A stretch of DNA of 5,765 nucleotides from Methanobacteriota archaeon (lineage in GTDB: Archaea; Thermoplasmatota; Poseidoniia; Poseidoniales; Poseidoniaceae): the NCBI GenBank assembly GCA_002727695.1, contig PBXT01000088.1:12632-18396 (forward strand), in the 5' to 3' direction. A program made the translations under genes and the position numbers. Every line of letters starts with the position of its first letter. Positions within the stretch are counted from its first letter, which is position 1. Under the pieces are notes generated by a model that saw only the letters and a list, made by a program, of their open reading frames with translations, was not told the origin of the DNA and ran no database searches. Of this stretch, positions 1-5,765 are shown piece after piece.

Positions 1-897
1 CACGTTTTGAATTCTGGGGGAGATGTAGAATCACTGTTGATTCGGAATGCAGAATCTCTCATGGTTCGTTCAAGTGCAGGATTGGCCGCATTGATTGGAG
101 ATGCGATATTCCGCCATCCTACTCCGTCTTTGCATCGGATGGCTGCTATGGTTGCAATTGAGCGAGGTGAAGCCGATATTGCATCCAAACATCTCTCAAA
201 TATTGATGCTCCTGACTTGGAATACTCGCTTTCATTGTTACAAGGAAAGTTCGAAGTCGAGGTCCCAAATGATTCTGACTTACGCTTACTACTATCTGAA
301 GCAGCTAGAAGATTGGATGACAGATTACCAGGTACTAATGTGAATTCAGAAGTAATTCAGTTATTGGAAAAAATAGACATTTCTTCAGTAGATGCTGAAA
401 TGAAAAAAGTAGTGTTGGTGGCGATTGCTCATATCCGTCATGCCTGGTTTATATCAGATGAAAATTGGTCTGAGGCTAAATTAATTCGTGAAAATTTGGA
501 ATCATTGTCCCATAGTGAAGACCCCCAGTTGAAAGCAATGAATTTACGCGCTGAAATCGCCCAGACATCATCAAACTCACCATCTTTTGAGAAGTTAATC
601 GAAAATGCATTTTCGAGAACAGGGCTAAGAGCGAAGATGTTGCAGTTATCTCTACTGGAAAAATGCGACTCTTCCAGAGCAGAATCAATACTGAAGAAAA
701 TTGAACTGCCAAGTTCTGATTCTCAAGCAAATCTAACCTCGGCTCGCAGGATTGCTGCAATGATTTGGTACTACAGAGCCAAATACAAAACACACAATCC
801 ATTTTCTTCAATGGCAGAAGCTATTTCTCTTTGGAAGACTTCTCTTTGCCCTAATGCTGCAAAAGATGCCACAGAATTGATGCATCAATTAATCTAG
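1..897 (+). CDS. Partial alpha-helical repeat (TPR-like) protein, function unknown; 5' end outside window
   Basis: The frame is open from the first base to a TAG at 895-897 (about 298 codons visible). A TTG at position 7 could serve as a start, but the frame continues upstream of it with no stop, so I treat the gene as 5'-truncated. Other in-frame candidates are a TTG at 37 and an ATG at 61; a G-rich GGGGGAG lies at 15-21 but is poorly spaced for either. The product has no signal peptide, membrane segment or catalytic motif that I recognise. It reads as short amphipathic helices: Ala/Leu/Glu-rich stretches broken by Pro, Asp, Ser or Asn turns, for example AAMVAIERGEADIASKHLSN around codons 47-66. 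That periodicity suggests a TPR-type alpha-solenoid, which in known families acts as a protein-protein scaffold. The C-terminal part is richer in Lys and Arg (SILKKIE, RAKYKTH). It is probably cytoplasmic. The family is not recognised and no specific function is proposed; the coding call is secure, the fold is inferred. Confidence 0.8.
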   Translation, partial: HVLNSGGDVESLLIRNAESLMVRSSAGLAALIGDAIFRHPTPSLHRMAAMVAIERGEADIASKHLSNIDAPDLEYSLSLLQGKFEVEVPNDSDLRLLLSEAARRLDDRLPGTNVNSEVIQLLEKIDISSVDAEMKKVVLVAIAHIRHAWFISDENWSEAKLIRENLESLSHSEDPQLKAMNLRAEIAQTSSNSPSFEKLIENAFSRTGLRAKMLQLSLLEKCDSSRAESILKKIELPSSDSQANLTSARRIAAMIWYYRAKYKTHNPFSSMAEAISLWKTSLCPNAAKDATELMHQLI

Positions 898-904
898 AGT
901 CCAG

Positions 905-926
905 TCTCGATTTTTGTGAATCGAGA
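905..926. terminator. Perfect 8-bp hairpin directly after the first gene; possible terminator or 5' leader structure
   Basis: TCTCGATT (905-912) is the exact reverse complement of AATCGAGA (919-926), with a 6-base loop (913-918). It lies 7 bases after the stop at 897. A run of five T (911-915) sits at the top of the left arm and in the loop. Archaeal termination relies mainly on T-rich tracts, so this could end transcription of the upstream gene. It could equally be a structured leader of the downstream gene. The inverted repeat is seen directly; its function is inferred. Confidence 0.45.
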
Positions 927-966
927 AGGGGAACACTCTAATGGTATAGGTCAAGTGTCTGTAATT

Positions 967-3900
967 ATGCTGAGGACTAAAGCGTCGTGTGCCTTTTTTC
1001 TCATCTCGATGTTTTTGCTATCTGTTCAATCTCCAATGCTGTTAGCAGACACAGAAATCAGTGAGACTAGCGGGCGAGCTCAAACAACTTGGTCCGGTAG
1101 CGTTGTTTTGAACAACCATTACACAATTCCAGTTACTGATGAACTGGTGATTTCTCCTTGTACCAATGTAACTATGTCTAATGGAGTTAGGATTTACGTT
1201 GAAGGAAGAATTACTGTTGAGGGAACTTCCACATGCCCTGTGTACTTTGATTATTCAGGCGGAGGAGACCACATGGGGATTCAATTCAATTCCTCATCAA
1301 ATGGAAGAGGCAGTAAAATAGACAATGCCTCAATAATTCACGCAACATATGGGATTACAGTCTATGGTTCGGATCCTTATCTTGCCAATGTAACAATTTG
1401 GAATCCTGATGATGTTGGAGTTGACCTATTCAATTCAGCAACTCCAATAATACGCAATCTCGTGATTGATGAAGCAGGCCAAGATTGGAATTTCCCTAAT
1501 TATTGGAGATATGGAATTGGTTTGTCCATCGGTGCAGGTTCAGCACCAAATATCGATGGGCTGTCAGTAAATGATGCAGTCACTAGAGGTCTGAATGTTT
1601 GGGGAAGTTCTGGTGGCTTGATTAGGAATTTAACCTTGACAAATATCACCGGTGCAACTTTGGCCCAATCCGCAGGAATTTGGGTAGAAGATAGTGTACC
1701 TCTTATCGAGCATACCGTAATCGACAGAGCGGACCATGGAGCTATTATTCGCCACATTGACGACGGCTCTCTTACCCGTGCGGTAATGAGAGATTTAGAA
1801 ATCAAGAACTCGATGTACAAGGCCATTATTTTGGATAAGGAAGACCGTACCAACTACACAAATTATCAGAGCGCAATTATCGAAGGATTACAGATTAGCG
1901 GCACCGGAGGTCCCGGAGCAAAAACCGCAGGCCTCGCAACTTCTACAATCGAAATAAATGCCACAGGTGCTTGGATAGAAGACGCTCATTTAGAAGACAA
2001 TGATGCGGTCGGTGTGCAGTTGTATTTCGTGGATTCATCAACGGTTTTCACAAATCTATCAATCAACAATACCGGCGGAACCGGGACTGGAGCTAATGCA
2101 GCGGGCATCTCTGTACGCTCGTCTTATTTCGCTGCTAAATTCGACGGATTAGAAGTTTCCAATTCAACCGGACCTGGAGTATTCGCAAAGAGCGGAGGTG
2201 CAATTCAGGGAAGTGATTGGCACCTACACGATAACGGCCAAGAGGGATTTTATCTAGAGAGCGCTGCAACAATTGTCGATGGTTTGGACTTGCATAACAA
2301 TGCTGATTCAGGTGTTCATATCGATGATGCGAGATACGTTTTCCTTTCCAATTTAACTAGTTCACTCAATGGTGATGCAGGATTAGAATTTGATAGAGCA
2401 AATGACATTGAATCATCCTCAGGAGATGTAAGGTGCACTAATTGCACCTCAAATGGTGACAACCGTGGTGTAGTCGCAATAGATTCAGTCGACCTTTACT
2501 TGGAAAATCTGGAAGTGTATGATCCAATAACGGGGCCTGCGATTTCAATCAACAACAGTGGTTTAGACATTGGCGTTCAAGGAGGAATGTTCCACTTGAA
2601 CAATGTCAAGACTTGGATAAATCATAGCGGCCCTGCAATCGACATTACAGGAGCAGAAGGAGAAATAGATGGCCTTGACATGTATGGAGCGCATGAGGGA
2701 TTAGTTTGGGATGCTGACCATAACGTTGAGCGAACCAGCATTTTGTCAAATGCTAATTTTTCCGGAACAGGATGCCTTGTTCTATCTAATCACGACCAAC
2801 TATCAGGTCAAACTAATCGAATAACTAACGATTGTACAGGAAACCTGACATTCACAAATGTTGAATTGAACTGGTCAGGTCTTGTTGATCTAGGAGCTCA
2901 TGTCTTTGATGTCGATACAAACTCTCATTTGCACCTTCATCAGCCTTCAAATATCGATTATGATAATGCGTCAATCGATGGCAATGGGTGGATTGAAGAG
3001 GCATGGAATGTTGAAGTCTGGGTAATAAATAACAATTCAAATGGCGTTCCTGTTGCATCGGTTTCACTTGATTTCGACCAACTTGAAACAAACATTGGAG
3101 ATTCTACAAACGATGTTGGAACAGTAACATTCCCCGACTTGAGAGGCAAGAAATACAACAGTCTTGGAGAAAGTCCATACACTTCTGTAACCGTTGAATG
3201 TAGTTATGATGGAGTCACAAACTCAACCAACATATCCCTCTCTCAAGATAGAGCCGTTTGGTGCCATCTTCCTCTTGAGAACCAAGCACCATTCATCATG
3301 TGGGATTCACCATTAGACCAGAATGTGTTCCCTTCACAGAGCGAAGTTTTGTTCAATGCCTCCAGGTCATGGGACTTAGATGATGACATTATGACATTCA
3401 CATGGACTTCATCATTAGACGGAGAATTACTGCAAGGTCAAACATCAGAATTTACTGTAAATGGAATGGTTGCACCAATCATAGCTTTGAGCGATGGGAT
3501 TCACGATATTACTCTAGAAATATGTGATGACAAAGGGAATTGCGTAGAAGAAACCAGAACCATCGAATTATCCAATCAGCCTCCAATAATTGTGGTAGAT
3601 ACTGATCCTAATCTCTCTCCGTGGGGCGAATTAATCTCTCCAATAACTAAGCCTGTCGAGTACAATCTCAGCGGCACTTACGACCCAGAAAATGACACTC
3701 TGTCTTGTACATGGAGTTGGCTAGGTAATTCTGTCCAAGTCAGCGATTGTACTAACGGAACAGGATTCCTTTCTTTCGCCAATTCAACATCGGATTCATT
3801 CGATTTAACACTCTCAGTTTCTGATGGTATCAATAATCCAAGTGAATGGGTAATTCCGGTAGAGTTGTTCAACGAGATGCCAAATGCTTCTTTCGACGTT

Positions 3901-5526
3901 ATTAGAACAGGTAACTTATCTGAAGATTCCATCACTTTGGTCAGTACTACAATCGACCCTGAAGGGGATGAAATCACCTATCTTTGGGAGAGTTCACTGG
4001 ATGGTGTTATTTCCAATGAAAGTTCATGGCAAGGACATCTCTCAAGAGGCGCCCACGTCATTAGTCTCAGTGTTAATGACGGGCGCATGGAACACATCAA
4101 TTCGACTAGCATCGCAACTGAAATTGTAAATGTAGAAAATAGCCCGCCACGAGCGGTTATTCACACTCCTATTTCAGGAACGAATTATGATTCTAGCAAT
4201 TTGTTTGAATTCAACGCTTCAGGCTCTGGAGATTGGGATAGCGCTTGTGCAACATTCCCAACCGATATTTCTTGGCACTGTGCTGTTGATGAACCAGCAT
4301 CAGGTTCTGAATATCTGATTTACAAGTGGGAATCAAGTATCGATGGAATCCTCCAAGAAAACGGTTCAGATTGGTTGATATTTGAGGGCTATTTGACTAA
4401 TGGAGTTCATACTATTACATTGACAATAGACGATGGAATAAACGCACCAGTTGAAGCTAGTGTAATTGTGGAAGTCGCATCCTCTGCACCTGTTCTAAAC
4501 TTGCAAAGTCCTGATTTAGATCAAGGATACCATTCCAGTGATTTGATCGAATTTGATTTGCGAAACAGCGTTGACTATGATGGAGATAATTTCACGTTTA
4601 ATCTGACAAGTGATATTTCGGGAGCGATAATGACAGATTCTAATCCTTCGGAGATTCATGGAATTAACTTAGTCGCAGGACAGCATTCTTTGACATTCAC
4701 TTTGACGGACGAAACAGGTTTGTCCAGACAAGAAACGGTCAGTTTACAAGTTGTTGAATCTGACCCTGAAGCAGTAATCTATGAGCCAATAAACAATCAG
4801 TTCTTTGAGCCGGGAGAATTGATTATCTTGGATTCTGGTGGGACAAATGATGCCGATAATGACATTACGCGCAGAGAATGGAGGCTACACGTCCCTGGAG
4901 AATTATATCCAACTGTAATCTCCAACTCAGAGTTCCATTCTACGTATCTGCTCCCTGGAGTACACCACATTTCTCTGTTCGTGGAAGATAGAAGGGGCGG
5001 TTTCGATGAATCTCACATCAACATCACAGTGGCATCAAGTAGCCCTGACCTTTCCAATCTAACCGCTTCATCCAAGTTCATTTTAGTTGATGAGCTGACT
5101 AAGGTAACCGTTAGCATCGCTCTGGATGACCCAGACGGAACTACTTCGCAAATCACCGGTACAATTACCAAAAACCTACAGGTTTGGAATTTCAATTTGA
5201 CCGATGACAATGGTGATGGAATATGGGTTGGTGAGATAGATATCATCGCCCAAGAGAGTGGTAAAGCCCAACTCAAAGTCACAGCAGTGGATGGAGAAAC
5301 CATCGATTTCATGGCTATGGATTTGGACTTCATCGAAAAAGAAACCGACAATAGTTCACTGTATATTGTAGCTGGAGGAATCGCATCATTCCTTCTCGTA
5401 GCACTATTATTGGCTTGGTTGGTGATTCGTAGAAGAAAGCGCTTAGCAGACCTTGATTTGATTGATTCTTGGGGAGTATTTGGCGGAGAAACAAAAGAAT
5501 ACGACTCCGAAGAATTAGAAAATTGA
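967..5526 (+). CDS. Large membrane-anchored surface protein: signal peptide, right-handed beta-helix, PKD/Ig-like repeats, C-terminal TM
   Basis: This is a protein of about 1,519 residues (numbered from the ATG at 967). Residues 1-27 form a Sec signal peptide: MLRTK, a hydrophobic core, then LLA|DTE. Residues about 39-675 are a parallel beta-helix of the NosD/PbH1 kind, with repeated coils such as GITVYGS, GVDLFNS, GLNVWGS, GIWVEDS and GVHIDDA followed by N/D-rich turns. Residues about 681-771 form a beta-sandwich resembling a carboxypeptidase-regulatory or CNA-B domain. Residues about 772-1460 hold seven PKD/Ig-like modules. Residues 1465-1487 form one membrane helix, followed by RRRKR and a 32-residue acidic cytoplasmic tail containing DSWGVFGG. 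About 40 N-X-S/T sequons and 14 cysteines in seven close pairs indicate a glycosylated, oxidised exterior. No catalytic site was recognised; adhesion, glycan binding or polysaccharide processing are all possible. In-frame GTGs at 955 and 916 are alternative starts. I chose 967 because it gives a normal short signal-peptide n-region, whereas 916 lies inside a hairpin loop and adds a polar 17-residue extension. No start has a convincing ribosome binding site. Confidence 0.9.
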   Translation: MLRTKASCAFFLISMFLLSVQSPMLLADTEISETSGRAQTTWSGSVVLNNHYTIPVTDELVISPCTNVTMSNGVRIYVEGRITVEGTSTCPVYFDYSGGGDHMGIQFNSSSNGRGSKIDNASIIHATYGITVYGSDPYLANVTIWNPDDVGVDLFNSATPIIRNLVIDEAGQDWNFPNYWRYGIGLSIGAGSAPNIDGLSVNDAVTRGLNVWGSSGGLIRNLTLTNITGATLAQSAGIWVEDSVPLIEHTVIDRADHGAIIRHIDDGSLTRAVMRDLEIKNSMYKAIILDKEDRTNYTNYQSAIIEGLQISGTGGPGAKTAGLATSTIEINATGAWIEDAHLEDNDAVGVQLYFVDSSTVFTNLSINNTGGTGTGANAAGISVRSSYFAAKFDGLEVSNSTGPGVFAKSGGAIQGSDWHLHDNGQEGFYLESAATIVDGLDLHNNADSGVHIDDARYVFLSNLTSSLNGDAGLEFDRANDIESSSGDVRCTNCTSNGDNRGVVAIDSVDLYLENLEVYDPITGPAISINNSGLDIGVQGGMFHLNNVKTWINHSGPAIDITGAEGEIDGLDMYGAHEGLVWDADHNVERTSILSNANFSGTGCLVLSNHDQLSGQTNRITNDCTGNLTFTNVELNWSGLVDLGAHVFDVDTNSHLHLHQPSNIDYDNASIDGNGWIEEAWNVEVWVINNNSNGVPVASVSLDFDQLETNIGDSTNDVGTVTFPDLRGKKYNSLGESPYTSVTVECSYDGVTNSTNISLSQDRAVWCHLPLENQAPFIMWDSPLDQNVFPSQSEVLFNASRSWDLDDDIMTFTWTSSLDGELLQGQTSEFTVNGMVAPIIALSDGIHDITLEICDDKGNCVEETRTIELSNQPPIIVVDTDPNLSPWGELISPITKPVEYNLSGTYDPENDTLSCTWSWLGNSVQVSDCTNGTGFLSFANSTSDSFDLTLSVSDGINNPSEWVIPVELFNEMPNASFDVIRTGNLSEDSITLVSTTIDPEGDEITYLWESSLDGVISNESSWQGHLSRGAHVISLSVNDGRMEHINSTSIATEIVNVENSPPRAVIHTPISGTNYDSSNLFEFNASGSGDWDSACATFPTDISWHCAVDEPASGSEYLIYKWESSIDGILQENGSDWLIFEGYLTNGVHTITLTIDDGINAPVEASVIVEVASSAPVLNLQSPDLDQGYHSSDLIEFDLRNSVDYDGDNFTFNLTSDISGAIMTDSNPSEIHGINLVAGQHSLTFTLTDETGLSRQETVSLQVVESDPEAVIYEPINNQFFEPGELIILDSGGTNDADNDITRREWRLHVPGELYPTVISNSEFHSTYLLPGVHHISLFVEDRRGGFDESHINITVASSSPDLSNLTASSKFILVDELTKVTVSIALDDPDGTTSQITGTITKNLQVWNFNLTDDNGDGIWVGEIDIIAQESGKAQLKVTAVDGETIDFMAMDLDFIEKETDNSSLYIVAGGIASFLLVALLLAWLVIRRRKRLADLDLIDSWGVFGGETKEYDSEELEN
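1081..2991 (+). other. Region encoding the right-handed parallel beta-helix (PbH1/NosD-like coils)
   Basis: Residues about 39-675 repeat a loose unit of roughly 20-25 residues: G-[IVL]-x-[VIL]-x-x-S, then a turn, then a hydrophobic strand such as NVTIWN, NLVIDEA, NLTLTNI, GLEVSNS or GLDLHNN. This is the pattern of PbH1 coils in NosD, CASH-domain and pectin-lyase-like proteins. The opening WSGSVVLNN and the strand VRIYVEGRITVEGT, followed by PVYF, look like the N-terminal cap and first coils. Such folds occur in polysaccharide lyases, hydrolases and adhesins; I could not pick out an active site, so enzymatic activity is not claimed. Confidence 0.75.
3280..5340 (+). repeat. Seven tandem PKD/Ig-like modules (protein-level repeat)
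   Basis: Module starts are at about 3280 (NQAPFIM), 3574 (NQPPIIV), 3871 (NEMPNAS), 4138 (NSPPRAV), 4480 (SSAPVLN), 4759 (SDPEAVI) and 5035 (SSSPDLS), a spacing of about 270-340 bases. Modules 1-4 carry the PKD signature: an Asp-rich turn (DLDDD, DPEND, DPEGD), a strand ending in Trp, and in three of them W-[TE]-S-S-[LI]-D-G. They close with a strand like HDITLEICDD, HVISLSVNDG or HTITLTIDDG. Modules 5 and 6 are diverged (5 lacks the Trp). Module 7 is a different Ig-like domain with a DDNGDG loop. PKD domains generally act as extracellular spacers or glycan/protein-binding modules; here they would form a stalk next to the membrane anchor. Confidence 0.85.
5359..5523 (+). other. C-terminal membrane anchor and cytoplasmic tail
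   Basis: Positions 5359-5427 encode a 23-residue hydrophobic helix running LYIVAGG to AWLVI. RRRKR follows immediately and should act as the stop-transfer signal, fixing the tail in the cytoplasm. The 32-residue tail ends in an acidic stretch (YDSEELEN) and contains DSWGVFGG at 5464-5487. With the N-terminal signal peptide this gives a type I topology, with nearly the whole protein outside the cell. Confidence 0.85.
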
Positions 5527-5540
5527 TTCCAATAGAATCA
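5524..5540. other. Small inverted repeat overlapping the stop codon of the surface-protein gene
   Basis: TGATTC (5524-5529, starting with the TGA stop) is the exact reverse complement of GAATCA (5535-5540), with a 5-base loop. The stem is only 6 bp and AT-rich, so this is weak evidence alone. It is recorded because a second inverted repeat follows 6 bases later in the same convergent gap. Confidence 0.3.
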
Positions 5541-5546
5541 GAATAG

Positions 5547-5575
5547 AGAAGTCCACAATTATTGTGACTACTTCT
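5547..5575. terminator. Two-tier inverted repeat between convergent genes; candidate bidirectional terminator
   Basis: The inner arms CACAAT (5554-5559) and ATTGTG (5561-5566) are exact complements around one base. The outer arms AGAAGT (5547-5552) and ACTTCT (5570-5575) are also exact complements, separated from the inner stem by 1 base on one side and 3 on the other. The structure covers the stop codon of the minus-strand gene (5568-5570) and most of the gap between two convergent genes, a natural place for a bidirectional transcript end. There is no strong T-tract on either strand within it, so termination is an inference. Confidence 0.45.
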
Positions 5576-5765
5576 GTTCAGGGATATCCCCGTTTAGAGA
5601 ATCAGGATTGTCATCCAGAGGGCCCCACTCAGTGAGGGTTCGATTTAGACCGAATCTCTTTGCCCAAATGAATTTCAGATTCTTCCATCCATCTCCCCAA
5701 GTGTGTATTTCTGCTTCACCTACACGTGGGCGGTACGGAACTGAAATCTCGATGGCCTTTTTCTT
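5568..5765 (-). CDS. Partial glycosyltransferase family 2-like protein, C-terminal 65 codons
   Basis: Reading the minus strand inward from the right edge gives an uninterrupted frame of 65 codons ending in TAG (5568-5570). The start codon is beyond the window. The segment ISVPYRPRVGEAEIHTWGDG, followed by WKNLKFIWAKRFG, matches the pattern near the end of the catalytic domain in many GT2 / dolichol-phosphate-sugar synthase-like enzymes: a strand, Y-R-x-R-x-G, then a TW-x-DGW-type turn and a helix. Such enzymes move a sugar from a nucleotide donor to a lipid or glycan acceptor at the cytoplasmic face of the membrane. After this motif the protein ends within about 40 residues in an acidic, Pro-containing tail with no membrane helix, so this would be a GT2 without C-terminal TM segments. 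The DXD and catalytic regions lie outside the window, so donor and acceptor cannot be stated. The gene is convergent with the large surface-protein gene, with a 41-base gap. Confidence 0.7.
   Translation of the reverse strand, partial: KKKAIEISVPYRPRVGEAEIHTWGDGWKNLKFIWAKRFGLNRTLTEWGPLDDNPDSLNGDIPEQK

Noticed and set aside
941..949. ATG at 941 upstream of the large gene
   Set aside because: It is out of frame with the large gene and meets a TAG after one further codon, so it is neither a gene nor a credible leader peptide.
916..966. Use of GTG 916 as the start of the surface protein
   Set aside because: It adds 17 mostly polar residues before a complete signal peptide and has no ribosome binding site, and the codon falls in the loop of a perfect hairpin. 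GTG 955 remains a minor alternative, with a weak AGGT at 948-951 that is too close to it.
898..966. Archaeal TATA/BRE promoter before the large gene
   Set aside because: No convincing TATA-box with an adjacent purine-rich BRE at a sensible distance was found, so none is annotated.
967..1047. Lipoprotein signal (Cys in the leader peptide)
   Set aside because: The only Cys (residue 8) precedes the hydrophobic core, so it cannot be a lipobox Cys; the cleavage region LLA|DTE fits ordinary signal peptidase I.
1500..1853. Minus-strand open frame of 117 codons inside the beta-helix region
   Set aside because: It lies entirely antisense to a strongly supported coding frame and has no recognisable domain or start signal; it is a shadow frame. 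The same applies to the minus-strand frames at 476-811, 2852-3091, 2958-3182, 3678-3977 and 5013-5351 and the plus-strand frames at 95-343 and 3884-4129.
3280..5034. Possible recent tandem DNA duplication in the PKD array
   Set aside because: The modules match at the protein level only; codons and lengths differ between copies, so this is an old domain repeat, not a fresh DNA repeat.
5581..5590. Perfect 10-base palindrome GGGATATCCC
   Set aside because: It lies within the coding end of the minus-strand gene (Gly-Asp-Ile-Pro) and has no flanking repeat or partner copy; a chance palindrome is the simplest explanation.

Overview
The window looks like chromosomal DNA of a marine planktonic archaeon, most plausibly Candidatus Poseidoniales (Marine Group II Euryarchaeota) or a near relative. 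That assignment is an inference from protein style. The main product is a very large secreted protein rich in Asp, Asn, Ser and Thr, with a signal peptide, a parallel beta-helix, a string of PKD/Ig-like domains, and one C-terminal membrane helix followed by a basic stop and a short cytoplasmic tail. The DNA is moderately AT-rich and densely coding. No rRNA, tRNA, CRISPR array, transposase or other mobile element was seen.

Layout. (1) Positions 1-897, + strand: the 3' part of an alpha-helical, probably TPR-like protein of unknown function, open at the left edge. (2) Positions 898-966: a short gap with a perfect 8-bp hairpin just after that stop codon. (3) Positions 967-5526, + strand: a surface protein of about 1,519 residues, which dominates the window. 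(4) Positions 5527-5567: a convergent gap of 41 bp, spanned by two inverted repeats. (5) Positions 5568-5765, - strand: the last 65 codons of a gene that runs off the right edge, whose product resembles the C-terminal end of a family 2 glycosyltransferase (GT2).

How the parts may fit together. The surface protein would be exported by Sec, anchored by its C-terminal helix, and displayed as a long rod: beta-helix outermost, PKD stalk nearest the membrane. It has about 40 N-X-S/T sequons and seven consecutive cysteine pairs, as expected for a heavily glycosylated, disulfide-stabilised exterior protein. A glycosyltransferase next door fits an envelope-glycan neighbourhood, but the genes are convergent and so not one operon; the link is suggestive only. 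The helical-repeat protein on the left is co-directional but separated by a hairpin, and I cannot assign it a role. I see no strong sign of a wholly new system. The points most worth following up are the architecture of the large protein, its conserved-looking cytoplasmic tail, the Cys-bracketed insertion in one PKD repeat, and the structured intergenic sites.
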